Below are positions 16,841-25,721 of a DNA stretch of 50,300 nucleotides, one piece after another. The translations under genes and the position numbers were made by a program. Numbering within the stretch: position 1 is the first letter of the stretch; each line of letters begins with the position of its first letter. The notes under the pieces were generated by a model that was not told the origin of the DNA, did no database searches, and saw only the letters and a list, made by a program, of their open reading frames with translations. Origin of the DNA: Candidatus Didemnitutus sp. GTDB lineage: Bacteria > Verrucomicrobiota > Verrucomicrobiia > Opitutales > Opitutaceae. The stretch spans positions 1-50,300 of the forward strand of contig JAUXXD010000191.1 in assembly GCA_030681265.1 (NCBI GenBank). The letters are read 5' to 3'.

Positions 16841-17584
16841 GTGTCGCTCGACGCGCTTACGCTTTCCACCAACGGCGTCGGATTGCTGGTGTTGCTCGGC
16901 AGCACGGTGGGTGTGGCGGTGCTGCACACGTTGGCGGGCCCTGATCACTACCTGCCGTTTATTGTGATGGGTAAAGCGCGCAATTGGCCGATGCGGCGCG
17001 CGGTGTGGTGGACGAGTGTGTGCGGGCTCGGTCACGTCGCGAGTTCGGTGTTGATTGCCTTGGGTGCAGTGGCGCTCGGCGTCGGATTGGAGCGCGTGGA
17101 AGTGATCGAGGAGTTCCGCGGCAATCTGGCGGCGTGGGCGATGATGGCGTTTGGCGCGGTCTATTGTGCGTGGGGCTTGAAGTGCGCGTGGCGTAGTCGT
17201 GCGCATGTGCACCCGCATGCGCACGAGAGTGGGGAAGTGCATGCGCATGGTCACACTCACTCAGCCGCTCATCTCCACGCGCATGGAGAGGGTGTGGGGT
17301 TCAATCTTACGCCGTGGATTCTGTTTACGATTTTTGTGTTGGGTCCTTGCGAGCCGATGATTCCACTCGTGATGTATCCCGCGGCGGCCGGCCATTGGCT
17401 TAGTCTCGTCGCCGTCGTTGCAGTGTTCACCTTGCTGACCCTCGGTGCGATGGTCGGTGCGGTGCTGCTGGCAGCGCGTGGTATACGCTTTTTACCGTTG
17501 CAAAAGATCGAGCGCTACACCCACGCGTTAGCCGGTGCGATGGTTCTAATATCCGGCGGGGCAATGCAATTTCTTGGATTGTGA
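16841..17584 (+). CDS. Nickel permease-like membrane protein with histidine-rich loop
   Basis: The 247-residue protein, starting at GTG 16841 two bases after hupD, has about six hydrophobic helices. Helix 1 carries HTLAGPDHYLPF, an H-x4-DH motif like the metal-selectivity motif of NiCoT/RcnA/UreH-type transporters. A central loop (about residues 120-150) is loaded with histidines (HVHPHAHESGEVHAHGHTH) and probably binds metal. Position in the hydrogenase operon points to nickel supply. The direction of transport and exact subfamily are inferred. Confidence 0.8.
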   Translation: MSLDALTLSTNGVGLLVLLGSTVGVAVLHTLAGPDHYLPFIVMGKARNWPMRRAVWWTSVCGLGHVASSVLIALGAVALGVGLERVEVIEEFRGNLAAWAMMAFGAVYCAWGLKCAWRSRAHVHPHAHESGEVHAHGHTHSAAHLHAHGEGVGFNLTPWILFTIFVLGPCEPMIPLVMYPAAAGHWLSLVAVVAVFTLLTLGAMVGAVLLAARGIRFLPLQKIERYTHALAGAMVLISGGAMQFLGL

Positions 17585-17873
17585 GCGCGGCGATTCATCG
17601 CGAGCTTGCACGTGTGGGCTATTGTAATAATTCGCGCAAGCAGAGTCACGCCCTGTTACGCATCGTCCGCGTCGACTTTGCGAAAGGGAACGCGGGCGTG
17701 CGTTCGCTGCGACGTGGCGCACAAACCAGTCATCCTTTGCAACATGTGCATACACCTGCGCAAATCGTGCGCAGTCATAAGGCGGCGCTTATGGCAGAAT
17801 GCGCACGTTGAGCTATTATTTATCTGAATAGAAACTAACGGGAGCACCTAAAAAAACCAAACCCGCCCAAGTC
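17585..17873. promoter_or_regulatory. 289-base gap upstream of the porin-cytochrome genes
   Basis: No gene was recognised here. A perfect inverted repeat, cataag-gcggcg-cttatg (17776-17793), lies about 80 bases before the cytochrome start, and gcgca-aatcg-tgcgc lies just upstream (17758-17772). A TATTAT sequence (17814-17819) downstream of the palindrome could be a -10 element. I looked for a GEMM-type riboswitch core and did not find one. Confidence 0.4.
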
Positions 17874-18656
17874 ATGAGCACACAACCAAGCCGGACCAAG
17901 AGCACATTAATTTTCGGAGGAGCCGCCATCTGGGGACTTCTTCTCGTCTCCTGCGTGGTGACGAGCCGCACCATGGTGGCACCGCCATCCATCCCTGGAG
18001 CCACGTTTGTAGGATCCGGCAAATGCGCGTCATGCCATGAGGAGGTCTCGCACAGCTTTAGCGATGCGACGCACGCGAAGTTGATCGCCAAAGGCGACAA
18101 CGGCAATGAAATGATCGGCTGCGAATCCTGTCACGGCCCAGGCTCGCTGCACGTCAAGTCCGGCGGTAGCTTCGGCACCATCCTCAATCCGAACAAGTCG
18201 CCGGAGACTTGCTTCCAATGTCACACCGAAAAGCGCGGCGAGTTCAGCTTGCCCTCCACGCACGCAGTGCTCGCGGGCAAGATGACCTGCTCGGACTGCC
18301 ATGACTCGCACAAGGGTGACTCCGTCATCGGCGGCGGCACCAACATGGCCTCGATGAACGAGACCTGCCTCAAGTGCCACCAGGCGCAAATGGGCCCGTA
18401 TGCGTTTGAACACGAAGCCACGCGCGACGGCTGCGTCGTCTGCCACAGTCCGCACGGCTCGGTCAACGCCCGCATGCTCAAGTCCACCAACGCCAACCTC
18501 TGTCTGCAATGCCACGCGCAAACGCAGACCGCCCCCGGCGTCTACACCATCGGCGGCCGCGACCATGCCGGCTCGATGCTCCGCGGCACCTGCTGGGTCG
18601 CCGGATGCCATGAAGGGGTCCACGGCTCTCACGTGAACAACTCCCTCCGCTTCTAA
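17874..18656 (+). CDS. MtrA/DmsE-like periplasmic multiheme cytochrome c, eight heme sites
   Basis: This is predicted to form the heme wire inside the adjacent outer-membrane barrel. The 260 residues contain seven CxxCH motifs (CASCH, CESCH, CFQCH, CSDCH, CLKCH, CVVCH, CLQCH). An eighth, atypical CX4CH (CWVAGCH) lies near the C-terminus. MtrA and DmsE have ten hemes and are longer, while Geobacter periplasmic Oma-type partners have about eight. The N-terminal hydrophobic helix ends LLVSC, which could be a lipoprotein signal. The MtrB-like gene follows 25 bases downstream. No cell-surface partner cytochrome is encoded nearby. Confidence 0.85.
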   Translation: MSTQPSRTKSTLIFGGAAIWGLLLVSCVVTSRTMVAPPSIPGATFVGSGKCASCHEEVSHSFSDATHAKLIAKGDNGNEMIGCESCHGPGSLHVKSGGSFGTILNPNKSPETCFQCHTEKRGEFSLPSTHAVLAGKMTCSDCHDSHKGDSVIGGGTNMASMNETCLKCHQAQMGPYAFEHEATRDGCVVCHSPHGSVNARMLKSTNANLCLQCHAQTQTAPGVYTIGGRDHAGSMLRGTCWVAGCHEGVHGSHVNNSLRF

Positions 18657-18681
18657 CCGCTAACACCAAGAGGGTCCTAAG

Positions 18682-20796
18682 ATGAATATCCAAACCATTA
18701 AGAATTCTATCACCCGGCGGAGCTTGCTCTTGCTGGTCGCCGCAGGGTTCGCCTGCACGGCCGTTGCGCAAGAAAACAGCATCACCTTCGGTCTCGGTAA
18801 CGCTCAGCTCAAAGGCGACATCGCCCGCGGGCAAAATATGCTGCATGTCGAAGACCGCATGAATGCCGGCATTGAAGAGTTGTTCTTCACCAAAGCCATC
18901 AACGACAATACGACCTTCACGCTCGAAGCGAAGGCGTTCGACTTCGACTACCTGATCGACCTCAAACTCGTGAAGGAAGGGGTCGGTTACATCAGCGCGG
19001 GCTACAAACAAAACCGCTACTGGTATGACGGTTCGGGCGCGTTCTTCCTTCCCCGCGCAGCGATGGTCACGCTTTATCCGGAAGAGCTCTATCTCGACCG
19101 CGGTAACTTGTGGCTCGAACTCGGACGCACGCTATCGGAGCACACCAACTTCGTGTTGCGCTACGATCTCTACACCCGCGAAGGGAAGAAGGACTCCCTG
19201 GTCCTCGGCGAAGTGACTGTTCCGGTCACCGCGACCAGTCTGGCGGGGGCGCGCGGCATCATCCCTGCGTTCCGCCAGATCGACGAGCGCCGCCACGTCG
19301 CCAAAGCTACGGTCACCACCGGCAACGACAAGGCCACCTACAAATTCTCGGGCATGATCGATAGCGGGGAGATGAACAACAGCCTCAACGTGCGCCGCCG
19401 CTATCTGGAAGTTGCGACTCCCCCGGCCCGCAATCCGGATCGCCTCTTCACCCATAAGGACAAGTCAGAATTCGATATCTACTCCTTCTACGCCGCCGCG
19501 CAAAACAAGATCAACGAGCGCATGACCCTGAATGCGGCCATCTCGCGCACGACGATCGACAATGTCCTCCACGGCACCCGCATCTACGGCCTGCCCGCGA
19601 GCTACGATCCCGTTTTCGATGCGGCCTATGCCAATCGCCAACAACGGGACGAAGGCTTCAAGTCCATCCACGGTGATGTGCAAAGCACGCAACATGTCGG
19701 CACGGTGAACTTCGTGGTTCGCCCGAACAAGGACTGGACCATGCTCGCGGTGGTTCGGCTCGAACGCTTCTCTACGAAAGCGGACGCAGAATATGCGGAG
19801 ACGAATAATCCGACGCCAACTGGCAACGCGACGCTTCTCCTCATCACCGAAGAAATCGGCGTGCATACCGCCAAGAAGCAGAACAATTCGACCGAAAGTT
19901 TCGAAGTTCGCTACAACGGCATCAAAAACGTCGCGCTCAACGCCAAGGCCGAATTCGAGCAGACTTCCGGCAAGATTGAGGAACTGCAAATTGTCGAACC
20001 CGGCATTTTGAACACCATCCGCATCCAGCGGAACGGCGACTTCGACGTCAGCGGTCACAAGTATTCCTTCACCGCCAACTGGTATCCGCGCGCCGGCACC
20101 ACCATTGCGGCGCAAGTTTACAACAAAGTTCGCAAACACGGTTACGGCGTCACGATCGACAACACGCCGAACACCTCCGGAAACCGCTACCCGGGTTATC
20201 CGACGGACTTCGATACGGAAGTGAACGACATGAACGTCCGGCTCAGCTGGCGCGTCGCGCATAACCTGCGCCTCGTCACCCGCTACGACTACATGGAAAC
20301 GACGAATGACTTCGGTGCCGAAGGGGCCGGCTTCGGTCAGGCCTCGAAGCTCGAAAGCCAGATCATCAGCCAGACCATCACCTGGAACCCGACCGCTCGG
20401 TTGTTCATCCAAGGCAACGTCAACGTCGTCCGCGACAACATCAAAACGCCCTTCACCAACCTGACGGGCAACGCCGCCGGCATCACCAGCGATACCCACA
20501 ACGATTACACTAACGTGTCGGTCAATGCGGGCTACGCGCTCGATGACCAAAGCGACTTGCTCATCGTTGCGTCGCAATACCGGGCCACCAACTACATGCC
20601 GACGGACTTCCGTTCGATGTCCTACGGCACGGACGCGAAGACGCAGCAAGCCTCGGCGACTTACACCCGCAGCTTGAATGCGCGCACGAAGCTTTCGCTC
20701 AAGTATACCTACGCGAAGCACGAAGAACCCTCCTCCGGTGGTTTCTCCGATTACGATGCGCACCTCATCTACGGCAAACTTCAGTATCGCTTCTAA
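18682..20796 (+). CDS. MtrB/PioB-like outer-membrane beta-barrel
   Basis: The 704-residue protein has a cleavable signal peptide ending AVAQ (about residue 30), followed by alternating polar and aromatic beta-strand sequence throughout. It ends in LQYRF, the terminal aromatic residue used for outer-membrane insertion. Size and pairing with a multiheme cytochrome match the MtrB/PioB porins that sheath a cytochrome across the outer membrane. A Shine-Dalgarno aagagg lies eight bases before ATG 18682. The family assignment rests mainly on context and overall pattern, as barrel sequences diverge quickly. Confidence 0.82.
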   Translation: MNIQTIKNSITRRSLLLLVAAGFACTAVAQENSITFGLGNAQLKGDIARGQNMLHVEDRMNAGIEELFFTKAINDNTTFTLEAKAFDFDYLIDLKLVKEGVGYISAGYKQNRYWYDGSGAFFLPRAAMVTLYPEELYLDRGNLWLELGRTLSEHTNFVLRYDLYTREGKKDSLVLGEVTVPVTATSLAGARGIIPAFRQIDERRHVAKATVTTGNDKATYKFSGMIDSGEMNNSLNVRRRYLEVATPPARNPDRLFTHKDKSEFDIYSFYAAAQNKINERMTLNAAISRTTIDNVLHGTRIYGLPASYDPVFDAAYANRQQRDEGFKSIHGDVQSTQHVGTVNFVVRPNKDWTMLAVVRLERFSTKADAEYAETNNPTPTGNATLLLITEEIGVHTAKKQNNSTESFEVRYNGIKNVALNAKAEFEQTSGKIEELQIVEPGILNTIRIQRNGDFDVSGHKYSFTANWYPRAGTTIAAQVYNKVRKHGYGVTIDNTPNTSGNRYPGYPTDFDTEVNDMNVRLSWRVAHNLRLVTRYDYMETTNDFGAEGAGFGQASKLESQIISQTITWNPTARLFIQGNVNVVRDNIKTPFTNLTGNAAGITSDTHNDYTNVSVNAGYALDDQSDLLIVASQYRATNYMPTDFRSMSYGTDAKTQQASATYTRSLNARTKLSLKYTYAKHEEPSSGGFSDYDAHLIYGKLQYRF

Positions 20797-20834
20797 AGTT
20801 TGACTAACTAGGTTTCAGCCAACATATTAAACCT

Positions 20835-21170
20835 ATGAAAACACTACCCAAAATTGCCATTGCCAGCATTGTCCTCGGCTTCGCGGTGGGTGCGGTTTCC
20901 GCCTCTCCAGCCTCGGAGAACTGGGAAAATTCCTGCGCCTCCTGCCACGGCGCGGACGGCAAAGCCCAGACCAAGCAAGGCAAGAAACTCAAGGTCCGCG
21001 ATTATACGCTGGCTGCCGTCCAAGCCGAAATGAAGGACGACGAGATGCTCAAAGCGATTCTCGACGGCTACTTCGAAAACGGCAAGGAGCGCATGAAAGG
21101 GTATAAAGACGAATACTCGGAACAGGAAGCGAAGGACCTCGTGGCCTTCATCCGCGGCCTCAAGCCCTAA
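20835..21170 (+). CDS. Small periplasmic monoheme cytochrome c
   Basis: The 111-residue protein has a signal peptide ending VSASPAS and one heme site CASCHGADGK near residue 36. A methionine-containing C-terminal half could supply the sixth heme ligand. It closely resembles two other small cytochromes in this window (32759-33088 and 37216-37548), sharing CHGxDGK and GK+LK++D patterns. It is last in the porin-cytochrome operon and is a probable electron shuttle in the periplasm. A terminator follows. Confidence 0.85.
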   Translation: MKTLPKIAIASIVLGFAVGAVSASPASENWENSCASCHGADGKAQTKQGKKLKVRDYTLAAVQAEMKDDEMLKAILDGYFENGKERMKGYKDEYSEQEAKDLVAFIRGLKP

Positions 21171-21193
21171 CGCCGTGTAATCCGGCAATTTCA

Positions 21194-21230
21194 GAGCCGA
21201 CGGCAGCCTCACGCTCCGTCGGCTTTTTTT
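21194..21230 (+). terminator. Rho-independent terminator of the porin-cytochrome operon
   Basis: The stem gccgacgg (21196-21203) pairs with ccgtcggc (21216-21223), followed by seven T residues (21224-21230). Confidence 0.85.
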
Positions 21231-21267
21231 CGCCCTCATTTCACTAATCCAACGTCTACGCCACGTC

Positions 21268-22761
21268 ATGACTGCTAGCCCTCCCCAAAAGACCGCCCCG
21301 AAGCGGGTCACTAACTTTAACAACTGGATCAGCGCCGCCGGTGCCGTGTTGGCCGTGGGCGCGCTGTTCTCCTTCGCCCTCCTTGTGGCGATGGATTTTT
21401 CCGCCGGGGAGAAAAATCCCTACCTCGGCATCCTGACGTATATCGTCGCTCCGATATTTCTCATCGCGGGTCTCTCGCTCGTGCTCTTCGGCTGGTGGCA
21501 GCAACGTCGCCATCGTCGCCTGCATACGGGCGCCAAAACAAATTTCTGGGCCATCGATTGGGATAATCCCAATCACCGTCGTGGCATCGTCGTTTTCACC
21601 ATGGGTGGTGCCGCCTTCCTGTTGTTGTCAGCCTTCGGCAGCTACCAGACCTACCACTACGCGGAATCAAATGTCTTCTGCGGCCAGGTTTGCCACTCGG
21701 CCATGAACGCCGAATTCCAAACCTACCAACGCGGGGCACATGCCCGCGTCGCTTGTGTCGAGTGTCACGTCGGCTCCGGCACAAAAGCCTTTGTGCAAGC
21801 CAAGCTCAATGGCACGCGCCAGCTCTACTCCTTTATTCTCGATAACTACGCGCGCCCGATTCCAACGCCCGTGCACAATCTTCGCCCCGCACAGGACACC
21901 TGCGAAAAGTGCCACTGGCCGGAAAAATTCCTCGGCAATCTCGATATGTCGTGGGAGCACTATTTATCCGACCGTAAAAACACGCCTTACACCGTCCGCA
22001 TGCTGATGCGCGTGAACAACGGCCGCCCCGGCAGTCCGCTCAACGGCATCCACTGGCACGTTAACAAGGATCAGGTGGTCGAATACTATGCCGTGGACGA
22101 GAAATATCAGGACATTGTCTGGATGCGCGTGCGCAACAAGCTGGATGGTTCGACGAAAGTGTTCCGCAACGAAGGGTTCAAGGGTGAGCCGCCGGCCAAT
22201 CGTATCCGCGTGATGGACTGCATCGATTGCCACAACCGCCCCGCCCACGTTTTCCCGCCGGCCAACGATTCCGTCGAACAAGCCATGTCCCTCGGCAAGA
22301 TCAGCCGCGACTTGCCCAACATCAAACGCCACGCCGTGGCCGCGATGATCCAAGAGGACATTACCACCACCGCCGAAGCGCCCGGCAAGATCGCCGAATA
22401 CCTGAAGAATCGCTACAAGGACGCGCCCGGCCTCGCCGAGACGATCGCCGAAGTGCAGCGCATCTACGCCGTCACGATGTTTCCCGAGCGCAAAGCGGAC
22501 TGGCGCCAATACCCAAACAACATCGGGCACAAGGACTGGCCCGGTTGCTTCCGTTGCCACGACGACAAACACTCCACTGCCACCGGTGAAAAAGTGCGCG
22601 CGAGCGATTGCACCTCGTGCCACATCATCATCTCCCAAGGCAAAGGCGCGGACCTCGCCACCCTCACCGCAAGCGGCCTCGAGTTCAAACATCCCGCCGG
22701 CGATTACGATGCCGAGCTGCGCTGCGCCGATTGCCACAACGGCGGCATTCAAGGCAAGTGA
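21268..22761 (+). CDS. NapC/NrfH-family seven-heme membrane cytochrome, ImcH-like
   Basis: This is predicted to oxidise quinol in the inner membrane and pass electrons to periplasmic cytochromes. The 497 residues start with three hydrophobic helices (about 20-43, 52-75, 105-125) followed by a periplasmic domain with seven heme sites. The first is an atypical CX3CH (CGQVCH, followed by SAM, recalling the CxxCHxM heme of NrfH). The others are CVECH, CEKCH, CIDCH, CFRCH, CTSCH and CADCH. Three helices and seven hemes match Geobacter ImcH, needed there for reduction of high-potential acceptors. It stands alone between two terminators, directly after the porin-cytochrome operon. The ImcH comparison is by architecture, not alignment. 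Confidence 0.82.
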   Translation: MTASPPQKTAPKRVTNFNNWISAAGAVLAVGALFSFALLVAMDFSAGEKNPYLGILTYIVAPIFLIAGLSLVLFGWWQQRRHRRLHTGAKTNFWAIDWDNPNHRRGIVVFTMGGAAFLLLSAFGSYQTYHYAESNVFCGQVCHSAMNAEFQTYQRGAHARVACVECHVGSGTKAFVQAKLNGTRQLYSFILDNYARPIPTPVHNLRPAQDTCEKCHWPEKFLGNLDMSWEHYLSDRKNTPYTVRMLMRVNNGRPGSPLNGIHWHVNKDQVVEYYAVDEKYQDIVWMRVRNKLDGSTKVFRNEGFKGEPPANRIRVMDCIDCHNRPAHVFPPANDSVEQAMSLGKISRDLPNIKRHAVAAMIQEDITTTAEAPGKIAEYLKNRYKDAPGLAETIAEVQRIYAVTMFPERKADWRQYPNNIGHKDWPGCFRCHDDKHSTATGEKVRASDCTSCHIIISQGKGADLATLTASGLEFKHPAGDYDAELRCADCHNGGIQGK

Positions 22762-22804
22762 CGATTCTTCTTAGTTAAGCCTCATTGGTGCATAACCAGT
22801 GACT

Positions 22805-22841
22805 CCGGCGCCGAACTTCCATTCGGCGCCGGTTTCATTTT
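22805..22841 (+). terminator. Rho-independent terminator after the ImcH-like gene
   Basis: An 11-bp perfect stem, ccggcgccgaa (22805-22815) with ttcggcgccgg (22822-22832), is followed by a T-rich stretch. Confidence 0.85.
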
Positions 22842-22974
22842 AGCAGGAACACGTCCTGCATTTTTTCTTGGCAACGCAATTCACGCCCAGCGCAGCACAA
22901 TCACCGCACAGTCGAGCGCGCTAGTTTGTGTCATACTCTTACCGACGCCGAGCCCCCCGGCGCGGTCGTTGGTT

Positions 22975-24729
22975 GTGTCTGATGCCCCGTCGCATTTTCC
23001 CGTGCCCCCCTCAAGCGATTCGCCGCCGTCGCCTGTTCCGAGTGAACATGGCTGGCAGGAAAAGTTCCGCCAACTCGACGAACGTCTCGCGCGACTCGAA
23101 CGTCATATCGGTGTCGCGGCGACGGCGACCAACGTGTCTGATGGCACCGCGCCGCAAACCATCGCTGAGGAAATCGAATCGCCTGAGGCTGTGCCCGCGG
23201 GCCCCGGCCTCGAATCGGAGATCGGCGAATTCTGGCTCTCGCGCGTCGGCGTCGTGGCGTTGATCGTCGGTCTCGCGTTCCTCGTCACCTATCCCTTCGC
23301 GGGCTTCCCCGCATTCATGCCGAGCGTGATCGGCTACGTGGCGGTGGCTGCGCTGTTCGGGTTGGCGCGCTGGTGGAAAAATTCGCACGCGGAGACGGCG
23401 CGGATTCTCTTTAGCGGCGCGCTCTTCCTCCTCTTTTTTGCCACACTGCGCCTGCACTTTTTCTCGGCGAGTCCGGCAGTGGAAAGTCGCGCCTTCGTGC
23501 TCGTGTTGGTGGGCGCCGTGCTCGTCGTGCAAATGTTCGTGGCAGTGCGGCGCGACAGCGAACTCACCGCCATGCTCGTGACGATTCTCGGCATCGCGGC
23601 GGGTATGGTCAGTCAACTCCCTGTGGTCGGCTTCGCGACGCTCGTTGTGGCCGCTGCTGTCAGCGTATGGCTGTATCGCAGTCGGCATTGGTGGCAATTG
23701 GGTCTGCTGACGCTCGTGTTGGTCTACGCGTCGCATTTGCAATGGCTCCTCGGCAATCCGGCGGGGGGCAATCCGGTGCGCGGGCTGATCGAGCCGCACG
23801 GCAATCTCGCGTTTCTCGCGGTTGCGGGCGCGTTGTTGGTCGCCACAGGACTCACGCGTCCACAGGAGGACGAGCCGGCGTTTCTGCGCATCGTGCGCTC
23901 CTTTGGCAACGGCGCGGGCCTGCTCGTGCTCGGCTTGCTCAACGTGCGCATGTTCTACCTCGGCCAACCACCGTGGGTGCAACTCGGTCTCGCGGCGGGA
24001 TTTCTCGCGGCGGCCACTGCCTATTGGTGGCACCACCGCGGACGCTACGGCACGGCCGTCTACGCGTGTTTCGGTTATCTCGCACTCAGTGCGGGCATCA
24101 TGGCGTGGTTCCCCGCGCCGCAGGTTTACAGCTGGCTCGCATGGCAAAGTCTCCTCGTCGCTGCGACCGCCGTGCTTTTTTGCTCCAAGATCATCATCGT
24201 CACCAATCTGTTCATCTTCGGCGGCATCTACGTTGCCTACTTCGTGATGGCTCCGGCATCGGGCGGCGTGAATCTCAGCTTCGCGCTCGTGGCGCTGCTC
24301 ATTGCGCGGATCCTCAACTGGCAGAAAGAACGGCTCGCGATTCACACCGAGTTGATGCGGAACACCTACCTCGCCGCCGCGACGGTGATCATTCCCTACG
24401 GACTCTACCACACGGTGCCGAAATCGCTCGTCAGCACGTCGTGGCTGTTGGCGGCGGTCGGCTACTTCGCCGCCAGTATTTTCTTGGAAAGCAAAAAATA
24501 CCGCTGGATGGGCATCACGACGATTTTCGCGACGATCGCCTACGTTTTCATCATCGACCTGTCGCAACTGCAGCCCGCCTACCGCATCGTGTCGTTCCTG
24601 ATTCTCGGTGTGGTGTTGATTGTGTTTTCGATGTTCTACGCCCGCCAACGCAAGCGCGAGGAACTGAACGAACAACCGTCGGCTTCGAACGCCGCGGGCA
24701 ATCCGGACGACGCGAAACCGTCCGCTTAA
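22975..24729 (+). CDS. DUF2339-like polytopic membrane protein
   Basis: The roughly 584-residue protein has a proline/serine-rich N-terminus and a short coiled-coil-like segment (EKFRQLDERLARLERHIG, about 28-45), a linker, then about sixteen hydrophobic helices to the end. This layout fits DUF2339 membrane proteins, whose function is unknown. The start is uncertain: GTG 22975 is chosen, but TTG 22969 is possible, and no strong ribosome-binding site is seen. It is convergent with the next gene, 11 bases apart. Confidence 0.7.
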   Translation: MSDAPSHFPVPPSSDSPPSPVPSEHGWQEKFRQLDERLARLERHIGVAATATNVSDGTAPQTIAEEIESPEAVPAGPGLESEIGEFWLSRVGVVALIVGLAFLVTYPFAGFPAFMPSVIGYVAVAALFGLARWWKNSHAETARILFSGALFLLFFATLRLHFFSASPAVESRAFVLVLVGAVLVVQMFVAVRRDSELTAMLVTILGIAAGMVSQLPVVGFATLVVAAAVSVWLYRSRHWWQLGLLTLVLVYASHLQWLLGNPAGGNPVRGLIEPHGNLAFLAVAGALLVATGLTRPQEDEPAFLRIVRSFGNGAGLLVLGLLNVRMFYLGQPPWVQLGLAAGFLAAATAYWWHHRGRYGTAVYACFGYLALSAGIMAWFPAPQVYSWLAWQSLLVAATAVLFCSKIIIVTNLFIFGGIYVAYFVMAPASGGVNLSFALVALLIARILNWQKERLAIHTELMRNTYLAAATVIIPYGLYHTVPKSLVSTSWLLAAVGYFAASIFLESKKYRWMGITTIFATIAYVFIIDLSQLQPAYRIVSFLILGVVLIVFSMFYARQRKREELNEQPSASNAAGNPDDAKPSA

Positions 24730-24740
24730 GCGGTCGTGGC

Positions 24741-25670
24741 TCAGGGAGCGTCGGTCTGCCGCACGGTGCGGCCCCATTCGTTGGAGCGGGCCAGTTTATC
24801 AAAAGCGGCGAACACGATGCGCGTAATTTCGGTGATGTGCTTTTGGCCGGTCGAACTGAAAGTGGTCATGACGCTCAGCGCGAAGGGACGGCCTTCGAGG
24901 AGAATGACTCCGCTCTGGCAATTCACACCGGGGAGACCGCCGGTCTTGGTGGCTGCAGCCACGCCGTCGGGGAGGGCGTCGCGCATGGGGCCTTTGACCA
25001 GTTGCAGGATCTCCAACATCTGCCGGCACGCGGCTTCATCGATCACGCGGCTGCGCCAAAGCTGTTCCGCCATTCGCGCCATCTCATCCGGCGTGGAACT
25101 ATTTTCGCGTCCGGCGCGGATGGCTTCCTGATCAATCATCACGCGCCGCAAGCGCGTGCGCGGGAAGCCCATTTCGTCGAGCATCTGGTTGACGCGATCC
25201 ATGCCGACGAGCGCGATGCATTTGTTCGTCGCGCTGTTGTCGCTGTGTTGGATCATTGCGATGACGACGTCGAGCAGGGGCATTTCCATCGGCCCCGCGG
25301 TGATCGCCGCTTTCAAGTTGCCGCTACCGCCGACGAGATCGCGCGGGGTGAATTTGACCGCATCGGTCAACCGGAACGCGCCTTCGCGCTCGGCTTGGAA
25401 CACGCGCATCATGATGGGGATTTTGATCGAGCTCGCCTGCGGAAACAAAACGTCGCGGTTGACGCCGTAACTCTTGCCCGTGGCAAAATCCGTGAAGGTC
25501 ACGCCGATGACGCCGTCCTGCTGGTGCACGTAGTCGCGCACGTGCTGTTCAGTGCGTTGCAGCAACAACTCGACCACCGAGGGTTGCGCAAAAGCCGTGG
25601 CGGTGGAAAACGCGAAGACACCAACAAACAAGGCGCGGAGAAACATAAGCGGGGAAGTGACGACAAGCAT
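24741..25670 (-). CDS. Secreted class A beta-lactamase-like serine hydrolase
   Basis: The protein is up to 309 residues. A second ATG at 25646 would give a cleaner signal peptide (MFLRALFVGVFAFSTATAFA). Active-site elements of the class A fold are present: SSIK (Ser and Lys of SxxK), SDN in HSDNSAT, and KTG in ATKTGGLPG. The omega-loop ExxLN carrying Glu166 is not recognisable; the aligned stretch reads VMIDQEAIRAG. It may therefore be a slow beta-lactamase, an esterase or a penicillin-binding-protein relative rather than a true resistance enzyme. Confidence 0.75.
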   Translation of the reverse strand: MLVVTSPLMFLRALFVGVFAFSTATAFAQPSVVELLLQRTEQHVRDYVHQQDGVIGVTFTDFATGKSYGVNRDVLFPQASSIKIPIMMRVFQAEREGAFRLTDAVKFTPRDLVGGSGNLKAAITAGPMEMPLLDVVIAMIQHSDNSATNKCIALVGMDRVNQMLDEMGFPRTRLRRVMIDQEAIRAGRENSSTPDEMARMAEQLWRSRVIDEAACRQMLEILQLVKGPMRDALPDGVAAATKTGGLPGVNCQSGVILLEGRPFALSVMTTFSSTGQKHITEITRIVFAAFDKLARSNEWGRTVRQTDAP

Positions 25671-25721
25671 GGGGAACAGGCGCAGAAATTCTAGCGAGGG
25701 GGTGGTTGCTAAGCCCGCCGT

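Noticed and set aside
17585-17873. Possible GEMM (cyclic dinucleotide) riboswitch upstream of the multiheme cytochrome
   Set aside because: Such switches precede cytochrome genes in Geobacter, but the conserved GEMM core and receptor elements could not be found here.
23011-24777. 588-codon minus-strand frame opposite the DUF2339-like gene
   Set aside because: Charged, repetitive translation without domains; the plus strand shows a coherent series of membrane helices.
23667-25694. 675-codon plus-strand frame spanning the DUF2339-like and beta-lactamase-like genes
   Set aside because: It crosses two genes on opposite strands out of frame and shows no protein-like sequence.
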